From Rhizobium sp. ASV8 (GTDB lineage: Bacteria; Pseudomonadota; Alphaproteobacteria; Rhizobiales; Rhizobiaceae), in the NCBI RefSeq assembly GCF_016429255.1, contig NZ_JAELUG010000010.1:23366-87365 (forward strand): a DNA stretch of 64,000 nt, read 5' to 3'. The position numbers and the translations under genes were made by a program. This document shows positions 58,692-64,000 of this stretch, one piece after another. The notes beneath the pieces are model-generated. The model did not search any database, was not told the DNA's origin, and saw only the letters and a program-made list of their open reading frames with translations. Within the stretch, counting starts at the first letter, position 1; every line of letters starts with the position of its first letter.

Positions 58692-58898
58692 TAGCCTCCT
58701 GGACTCGCCGTCTTTCCTGAAGCGGCGGCCCGGATTTTGTGTCGAGAGATCGGCGCCTTCGGCAACCCACCAGTCCGAAGGCTCGTAGATCGCAACGCCG
58801 AACTCGTGAACACAAAGACGTTATCTACACCATGCACGGACTTGAACGACGGATACTTCGACCCACCTTGCGAAAACAGTATAACGGGGGATGGAAAC

Positions 58899-60044
58899 AT
58901 GAGCGTTGGAGCAACACGACTTTCAATTGCCTTGGCAGCTTCCGTCTTGTTGCCCGCAAGTCTCGCGATTGCCGATACCGCGCAACCCTTCAAGACGCAA
59001 AAGGTAGCGCTCAAGGTCGAAACGATAGCCTCCGGGCTCGAACACCCCTGGGCCGTCGCCGTTCTGCCCGACGGCGCCTACCTAGTTACCGAACGAACCG
59101 GCCGCATGCGCTTGATCCGCGATGGTAAAGTATCGCCGGCGATTGCCGGGGTGCCCCCGGTTCACGCTCGCGGACAGGGCGGCTTGCTGGATGTCGAGCT
59201 CGATCCGAAATTCAGTAGCAATCGAACGCTCTACTTCACCGCCTCCGTGTCGGGAGCCGGTGGTAGCGGTACCGCCGTCCTGCGCGCAAAACTGTCGGCA
59301 GACGAAACACAGCTCACCCATGTGAAGCGCATCTTTGTGATGAACAAGCTGTCGCACGGCAATATCCAGTACGGCTCGCGCATTGCCATCGCCAAGGACG
59401 GCAGTCTCTTCGTCAGCCTTGGCGATCGTGGCCAACAGGACCGCGCCCAGGATTTCCACGACGATGCCGGCTCGATCATCCATATCGGCTCCGACGGCAG
59501 CATTCCGGCCGATAATCCCTTCAAAAGCGGTGAGCGTGCCCGGCCGGAAATCTGGTCGAAAGGCCATCGCAATCCGCAGGGCATCACCTTCGACAGCGAG
59601 ACGAACAGGCTATATACGGCCGAACACGGCGCGAAAGGCGGCGATGAGATCAACATGCCCGAAGCCGGCAAGAACTATGGCTGGCCGGTCATCTCCTATG
59701 GCGTCAATTACAACGGCACGAAGATCGGCATCGGCACCGCGAAGAAAGGCATGGAGCAGCCGCTTTTCTATTGGGATCCGTCGATCGCCCCCGGCGCGAT
59801 TGCCGTCTATCGCGGCAAGATGTTTCCCGAATGGAACGGCGATCTGCTGGTTACCGCGTTGAAATTCCAGTTGCTGTCACGCCTCGATCGTGACGCAAGC
59901 GGTAAGATTACCGAACGCGAGCGTATGTTCGAGGGCAAATTTGGCCGCATGCGCGACATCGTCGTCGCCCCCGACGGCGCGCTTTTGATCACCACGGACG
60001 AAGACAATGGCGCCTTGCTGCGGGTTTCAAGAGCAACGAACTAG
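58899..60044 (+). CDS. PQQ-dependent soluble aldose sugar dehydrogenase (Asd/YliI-like)
   Basis: A 381-residue periplasmic six-bladed beta-propeller. Signal peptide about residues 1-25 (LSIALAASVLLPASLAIADT). Family blocks: GLEHPWAVAVLPDGAYLVTE, RGQGGLLDVELDPKF near 85, LSHGNIQYGSRIAIAKDGSL near 150, YTAEHGAKGGDEIN near 245 and NYGWPVISYGVNYNG. It would oxidise aldoses with the cofactor PQQ and calcium. GGGGGATGGAAAC precedes the chosen ATG; a frame to 58737 contains no signal peptide. No pqq synthesis gene is in this window. Confidence 0.9.
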   Translation: MSVGATRLSIALAASVLLPASLAIADTAQPFKTQKVALKVETIASGLEHPWAVAVLPDGAYLVTERTGRMRLIRDGKVSPAIAGVPPVHARGQGGLLDVELDPKFSSNRTLYFTASVSGAGGSGTAVLRAKLSADETQLTHVKRIFVMNKLSHGNIQYGSRIAIAKDGSLFVSLGDRGQQDRAQDFHDDAGSIIHIGSDGSIPADNPFKSGERARPEIWSKGHRNPQGITFDSETNRLYTAEHGAKGGDEINMPEAGKNYGWPVISYGVNYNGTKIGIGTAKKGMEQPLFYWDPSIAPGAIAVYRGKMFPEWNGDLLVTALKFQLLSRLDRDASGKITERERMFEGKFGRMRDIVVAPDGALLITTDEDNGALLRVSRATN

Positions 60045-60132
60045 CGGTGTAGCTGCGACGCCTTTCACCCTTGCCGCGCGCAAAAGCAACTGCTAACGGT
60101 CGGCTATTCGTTCCCCTTCCGGCAGGATGCAG

Positions 60133-61023
60133 ATGTCTCGCATACAGGCGAATTTATTGTTGTTGCTTGCTGCCGCGATCTGGGGCGGCGGCTTCGTCGC
60201 GCAGTCGACGGCAATGAAGTCGATCGGACCATTCTGGTTCATCGGCCTGCGGTTCGCTGTCGCCACGGTGGTCGTGCTTCCCTTCGTCTGGATGGAAAGC
60301 CGAAAGGCCAAGCAGCCATTGCAGACCCGTAACTGGCTGTCCTTTGCGATAATCGGCGTCGCACTATTCGGCGGCGCCGCGACCCAGCAACTCGGACTTT
60401 TGACGACAACCGTCACCAATTCCAGCTTTATTACTGGCCTCTACGTCGTTTTCGTCCCCTTGATCGCCGTCATCTTCATGCGGCGTTCACCGCATTGGAT
60501 CATCTGGCCCGCGGCGCTCATGGCGCTCTGCGGCATCTATCTCCTCTCTGGCGGATCGCTCTCCCGCCTGACGACGGGGGATTTCCTGACAGTCGTCTGC
60601 GCACTCTTCTGGGCAGCACAAATCACCCTCGCCGGATCTGCGGTCATTGAGACCGGCCGGCCACTTAGCATTTCCGCAACGCAATTTGCGGTCACAGCCG
60701 TGCTCGCCCTTGTCGTTGCGGCTGTGGTCGAGCCAATCAGCCTTGCGAGCATCCAGGCAGCGCTCGGCGAAATCCTTTATGTCGGCATATTCTCGTCCGG
60801 GCTGGCATTCGCATTGCAGGTCATCGGCCAGCGCTACACGACCGCGCCGCAGGCCGCGATCTTTCTCGCTTCGGAAGCCTTGTTCGGGGCCTCTCTGGGA
60901 GCGTTGATCCTCGGTGAAACAATGGGCCCGCTCGGCTATGCCGGCTGCGGCTTGATGTTTGCCGCCATGCTTGCCGTAGAACTGGTGCCCGAATTGGTGC
61001 GCCGGCGGAACGCAGCAGCGTGA
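60133..61023 (+). CDS. DMT-family (EamA) transporter
   Basis: A 296-residue protein with ten hydrophobic segments and two EamA repeats: ANLLLLLAAAIWGGGFVAQS opens the first, and the second closes with AIFLASEALFGASLGALILG then ETMGPLGYAGCGLMFAAML. Probably a metabolite or drug exporter; the substrate is unknown. AGG lies 6 bases before the chosen ATG; another ATG stands two codons upstream. Transcribed alone, 89 bases after the sugar dehydrogenase gene. Confidence 0.9.
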   Translation: MSRIQANLLLLLAAAIWGGGFVAQSTAMKSIGPFWFIGLRFAVATVVVLPFVWMESRKAKQPLQTRNWLSFAIIGVALFGGAATQQLGLLTTTVTNSSFITGLYVVFVPLIAVIFMRRSPHWIIWPAALMALCGIYLLSGGSLSRLTTGDFLTVVCALFWAAQITLAGSAVIETGRPLSISATQFAVTAVLALVVAAVVEPISLASIQAALGEILYVGIFSSGLAFALQVIGQRYTTAPQAAIFLASEALFGASLGALILGETMGPLGYAGCGLMFAAMLAVELVPELVRRRNAAA

Positions 61024-61520
61024 AAACGGCCTGAAATGGCGGCCACATCCGTTGGATTGCAACAGTTTTTGAAATTTTTTTGAACAATCGAAAATCAGCG
61101 TTCATCCCCGCCGATTTGGGAAAATTTCGCCAAAGCTATATCGCGAGCGATGCGAAAACCTTAGAAACTTGTTCCAAAGTGAGAAAATTTGCGAATCGCA
61201 TTAGCACAGTCGGGTTACCGAACTGTGTTCACGGCGATACGTTAGAAAACTTTTGCTTGCCAATTCCCAATAAACACAGCAATCTCAGCGATGTTCGGGC
61301 ATTTTTAGAGCATGGGAAGTCCTAATAGAATTGCGCGCCGGAGACGCTAATATTCCGGTCAGCTGGTTAAAATGCGGGGTGGCAAACATCGCATCGAGAC
61401 CATGCCGAGGTATAGGGGACCTTTTCCTTAAAATTTCGAGAACTGCCTGCAAGCGCCCGCAGGGGCAACACAGTAATGCTGCCCGTGTGGATGGTGGGCA
61501 GAGAGAAAAGGACCTGAGGC
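61024..61520 (+). other. 497-bp AT-rich gap including the cold-shock leader
   Basis: No gene is seen. The region holds an inverted repeat CACAGT-CGG ... CCG-AACTGTG at 61205-61227. In the last 90 bases before the cold-shock gene, two GC-rich stems (TGCCTGC ... GCAGGGGCA and TGCCC ... GGGCA) look like a structured 5' leader, with a free AAGGACCTGAGGC ribosome site after them. Confidence 0.5.
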
Positions 61521-61736
61521 ATGGCCGAGACTGGCACTGTAAAGTTTTTCAATACCGATAAGGGCTTCGGTTTTATTAAACCGGACAAGGGTGGCGCAGA
61601 CATCTTTGTACACATTTCTGCGGTTCAGGCTTCCGGCCTGGCAGGACTGTCGGAAAACCAGAAGGTAAGCTTCGACACGGAACCGGATCGCCGCGGCAAG
61701 GGACCGAAGGCCGTCAATCTCCAGATTGCTGGCTAA
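61521..61736 (+). CDS. Cold-shock protein (CspA family)
   Basis: A 71-residue single cold-shock domain, an RNA chaperone that melts mRNA structure. RNP1 KGFGFI at 14-19 and RNP2 DIFVHISAV at 28-36; the opening TGTVKFFNTDKGFGFIKPD is typical. The leader is long and structured, a feature tied to temperature control in this family. Clear terminator behind. Rhizobial chromosomes carry several csp copies, so an exact letter is not given. Confidence 0.95.
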   Translation: MAETGTVKFFNTDKGFGFIKPDKGGADIFVHISAVQASGLAGLSENQKVSFDTEPDRRGKGPKAVNLQIAG

Positions 61737-61765
61737 GACCCTTACGGTTATCATTCGAGTTGAGG

Positions 61766-61788
61766 CCCGGCAGAAATGCCGGGTTTTG
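61766..61788 (+). terminator. Rho-independent terminator of the cold-shock gene
   Basis: CCCGGCA-GAAA-TGCCGGG followed by TTTTGTC, 29 bases after the stop codon. GAAA tetraloop and T run make it convincing. Confidence 0.9.
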
Positions 61789-61881
61789 TCATTCAGTCTG
61801 TATTCAGTTTGCCGCGCATAATTTGCTGCTCATGAAAGAGCGGGAACGACAGTTATCCCGTTTTCCTGAGAGGACAAACCA

Positions 61882-62310
61882 ATGACCATACTCGGCAAAT
61901 CGCTCGTCATGTCCGCCATGGCTGCAGCATTGACGCTGACGTCTATGAGTACCGCTTCGGCGGGTGATTATTGGCGTCATCGCGATGGCTGGGCGCTCGG
62001 TGCCGCAGGTCTTGCCACCGGCCTGATCGTCGGCTCGGCCATAGCCAGCCAACCGCGCTATGTAGAGCCAGGACCGGTCTACGCCGAACCGGACTACGAC
62101 GCGCCTCCCCCGCCCTACTACTATCGCCCGGCACCGCGCCGCGTCTATGTCGAGCGCGATGTGAGCTACTACGCGCCACCGGTCTCGGGCCTGCGTCCCT
62201 GGTCGTCGGCCTGGATGCGCTACTGCTACGATCGCTACAGAAGCTTCGACGGCCGCAGCGGCACCTATGTCGGCTATGACGGCATGCGCCACTTCTGCAC
62301 GGCCGACTGA
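61882..62310 (+). CDS. BA14K-family exported protein
   Basis: A 142-residue exported protein: signal peptide (residues 1-27, ending TASAG), a glycine-rich hydrophobic stretch (WALGAAGLATGLIVGSAIAS), a Pro/Tyr-rich linker, and the C-terminal BA14K repeat WMRYCYDRYRSFDGRSGTYV with closing GMRHFCTAD. The two Cys probably pair. The Brucella founder is an immunoreactive lectin-like protein needed for normal LPS; here the role is inferred only from the family. AGAGGACAAACCA precedes the ATG. Confidence 0.87.
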   Translation: MTILGKSLVMSAMAAALTLTSMSTASAGDYWRHRDGWALGAAGLATGLIVGSAIASQPRYVEPGPVYAEPDYDAPPPPYYYRPAPRRVYVERDVSYYAPPVSGLRPWSSAWMRYCYDRYRSFDGRSGTYVGYDGMRHFCTAD

Positions 62311-62395
62311 TTAACGGCCGCAGCGGGTTGATAAATCCGAGAACAGAAGCAGCGACTTTGCTTGTCGATGACACCAGATGCTGTGCGGGCGGCTG

Positions 62396-62500
62396 GAGCA
62401 TGTCGCGCAAAAGTGTGCAGCGGTTTTGCGGCTACGACATGCGGGAAATCAAAGAGCTAAAGCGCATGAAGCGAATCTTAGAGATCGCGACGCGCTTTAG
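62396..62500. repeat. Rhizobial mosaic element, copy D
   Basis: First palindrome GCATGTCG ... CGACATGC with AAAAGTGTGCAGCGGTTTT inside matches copy A (AAAAGTGTGTGCGGTTTT). The second palindrome AAAGCGCATGAAGCGAATC ... GATCGCGACGCGCTTTA matches copy E. Located between the BA14K and metallo-hydrolase genes, which converge here. Confidence 0.7.
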
Positions 62501-62526
62501 ATCGCCCCCAAGCAAGCAACCTCTTC

Positions 62527-63171
62527 CTACAGACCGCGCAGGAAGGGATTGGTGCGGCGTTCATCGCCGATCCGGCTGCCCGGACCGTGACCGCAGATGA
62601 ATCCAACCTCGTCACCGAGCGGAAAAACCTTGTCGCGGATTGAATCAAGCAGCTGCTGATGATTGCCGCCCGGCAGGTCCGTCCGGCCGATTGAGCCATT
62701 GAAAAGCACATCGCCAAGATGCGCGAAGCCCTGCTTGCGGTTGAAGAAGATGACGTGGCCGGGCGCATGACCGGGGCAATGGAAAACCTCGAACTCATGC
62801 TCGCCGAAGGAAAGCTTGTCCCCTTCCTTCAGGAAACGATCCGGCACGACATTGCGCACGCCGTCGATGTTGAACATCTTGGCCTTGCCCTCGATATCCT
62901 CGAGCAGGAAGCGATCGTCCTCATGCGGGCCGATCACCTCGATACCCAGCTTTTCCCTGACCTCGTCAGCACCGCCGGCATGATCGATATGACCATGGGT
63001 CAGCCATATGGCCTTCAGGGCAATGCCGTTCTCGCGCACCGTCTGCAGGATGATGTCGACATCGCCGCCTGGATCGACCACGACGCCCTCTTTCGTCTCC
63101 GGATCGAACAGGATGGTGCAGTTTTGTTCGAAAGGGGTCACCGGAATGATGCCGGCCTGGAGCATGCCCAT
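62527..63171 (-). CDS. MBL-fold metallo-hydrolase (glyoxalase II-like, GloC/YcbL type)
   Basis: A 214-residue single-domain metallo-beta-lactamase-fold enzyme. The metal motif THGHIDHAGG has H59, H61, D63 and H64; further ligands are in FHCPGHAPGH and LGDVLFNGSIGRTDL, and ICGHGPGSRIGDERRTNPFL closes the site. The opening QAGIIPVTPFEQNCTILFDP is that of YcbL/GloC-type type II glyoxalases that hydrolyse S-lactoylglutathione. GAGG lies 5 bases before the ATG. It is convergent with BA14K across the mosaic repeat. Confidence 0.9.
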   Translation of the reverse strand: MGMLQAGIIPVTPFEQNCTILFDPETKEGVVVDPGGDVDIILQTVRENGIALKAIWLTHGHIDHAGGADEVREKLGIEVIGPHEDDRFLLEDIEGKAKMFNIDGVRNVVPDRFLKEGDKLSFGEHEFEVFHCPGHAPGHVIFFNRKQGFAHLGDVLFNGSIGRTDLPGGNHQQLLDSIRDKVFPLGDEVGFICGHGPGSRIGDERRTNPFLRGL

Positions 63172-63195
63172 GAATGCCTCGTCTGTTTGAATGCC

Positions 63196-63339
63196 TTATT
63201 GTCGATATAGCCGCAAACTCCGCGCAAAACAGCCCCCAGCCATCCGGAACAAACCGCCAGTCAATGCGCCCAACACCGATACCGTCAAAATTATGAAGAT
63301 GATTCCGGTAGTTACCCGATCACTCTGCCAACGGATCAC
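63196..63339 (-). CDS. Candidate small membrane protein, 47 aa
   Basis: A short minus-strand frame with GTG start reads VIRWQSDRVTTGIIFIILTV, then SVLGALTGGLFRMAGG and a basic tail SLRLYRQ. It has a polar start, one 20-residue hydrophobic helix (about 11-30) and a positively charged end, the plan of a single-pass small membrane protein. It lies 24 bases upstream of the hydrolase gene on the same strand. No good ribosome binding site is visible, so coding status is doubtful. Confidence 0.3.
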   Translation of the reverse strand: MIRWQSDRVTTGIIFIILTVSVLGALTGGLFRMAGGCFARSLRLYRQ

Positions 63340-63419
63340 AAAAGTGAGCCGTCTCGATCGGAACACTGAAGCGCACCAAGCGTTGAGGAAGGGTCTTTAA
63401 AGGCAGAAGGAGAAAACCA

Positions 63420-64000
63420 ATGTCCTTGAAGAGAAATCTGTTGCTGGCAGGCCTTGTCCTTGTCAGCACCGCCGGCTTGGCGCGGGCCGAAATGGCAGCG
63501 ACCACCGCTAGCGACATTGAAGTCCGTTCCGGCCCCGGCGCCGAGTTTCCAAAGATTGGCGTCGCGACACGTGGCTCCGAGGCAACGCTTGACGGCTGCG
63601 TCGAAGGCAGCCGCTGGTGTCGCGTCGACGTCAACGGAATGCGTGGTTGGGTCTATGCGCAATATCTCAGCGTCGAACAGAACGGCGCGCCGGTCATGGT
63701 TCAGGAGCATCGTGACGACCTCGGCATTCCGACCATCACCTACGAACAGACGGACCCGGTCAAAACCGGTAGCGTTCAAGTCGCCCAACCCGGCCCGGAC
63801 GACCAGTTGTTAGGCCCGGTCGATCAAAGCGGCGGTGAAGTGGTCGCGGTGACGCCTCCTGAAGAAATCCGAAGCTATATCGATGAGAACCCGGTCGATA
63901 CAGTTCAGCTGAGCGGTGATCTGGCCGTCGGCGCAACGGTTCCCCACAGCGTCGAAGTGCATCGCATTCCGGACTATCAATACAGCTATGTCGAGGTGAA
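63420..64000 (+). CDS. SH3-like domain plus DUF1236 exported protein (3' end outside the window)
   Basis: The frame is open to the window edge (193 codons seen). Signal peptide MSLKRNLLLAGLVLVSTAGL to about ARA (residue 23). A bacterial SH3 domain follows (about 28-88: IEVRSGPGAEFPKIGVATRG and GWVYAQYLSV). After a polar linker comes the start of a DUF1236 repeat (GATVPHSVEVHRIPDYQYSY) that runs to the edge. AAGGAGAAAACCA precedes the ATG. A cell-envelope protein, perhaps peptidoglycan-binding; the combination is common in rhizobia. Confidence 0.85.
   Translation, partial: MSLKRNLLLAGLVLVSTAGLARAEMAATTASDIEVRSGPGAEFPKIGVATRGSEATLDGCVEGSRWCRVDVNGMRGWVYAQYLSVEQNGAPVMVQEHRDDLGIPTITYEQTDPVKTGSVQVAQPGPDDQLLGPVDQSGGEVVAVTPPEEIRSYIDENPVDTVQLSGDLAVGATVPHSVEVHRIPDYQYSYVEV

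Overview
The window looks like a 64 kb piece of the main chromosome of a Rhizobium-type alphaproteobacterium (Rhizobiaceae, probably genus Rhizobium). The assignment rests on the long alphaproteobacterial CarB, the RpoD type, BA14K, SIMPL and DUF930 proteins, rhizobial mosaic intergenic repeats, and above all the order greA - LPS-core mannosyltransferase (lpcC/lpsB) - lrp - trxB - lsrB followed by two tandem AbcR-type small RNAs. I see no phage, transposase, CRISPR array or plasmid function.

Layout. 1-3.8 kb: start of a probable XRE regulator, a NitT/TauT-type ABC transporter (ATPase plus fused double permease) and a small conserved protein. 4.4-6.4 kb: a large SARP-like regulator with a TolB-like middle and a TPR tail, then a CAU tRNA (probably tRNA-Ile2). 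6.6-16 kb: envelope and accessory genes (SIMPL protein, two tandem secreted paralogues, YjbQ, DUF1428, GNAT, LysR, B3/B4 plus AraC, EamA, TolA-like DUF930). 16-26.6 kb: an APH(3')-type kinase, rpoD, tdh-kbl (threonine catabolism), an SDR, and dnaG-recQ. 27-31.4 kb: a small secreted protein followed by a cluster of RNA hairpins, an unknown 300-aa protein, YqeY, carA and an EVE protein. 31.4-38.9 kb: MATE and Tet-type exporters, a LysR/aldo-keto reductase pair, a YpfJ zinc protease, and a divergent DUF2306/LytTR pair. 39-51.1 kb: carB, greA with a terminator-like leader, lpcC, an unknown gene in an operon with lrp, trxB, lsrB, two AbcR RNAs, and an ArsR-MFS-ene-reductase operon. 51.1-64 kb: a MerR/aldo-keto reductase operon with a classical 19-bp-spacer promoter, a LysR/oxidoreductase pair, GrpB, DUF2188, a ChaA antiporter, aspartate aminotransferase, a soluble aldose dehydrogenase, a DMT exporter, a cold-shock protein, BA14K, a metallo-beta-lactamase-fold hydrolase and the start of an SH3/DUF1236 protein.

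How it works together. Most genes are housekeeping. carA and carB lie about 8 kb apart. The greA-lpcC-lrp-trxB-lsrB-AbcR block joins LPS core synthesis, thiol redox control, a redox-responsive LysR regulator and post-transcriptional control of nutrient uptake. Several small operons pair a regulator with a transporter or reductase.

The least explained parts are the three-hairpin cluster at 27.4-27.5 kb, the greA leader, the unknown gene co-transcribed with lrp, the SARP/TPR regulator, and mosaic repeats whose edges supply the stop codons of two genes. Gene starts were set from visible ribosome binding sites and family N-termini. All family names come from reading the sequence, not from database searches.
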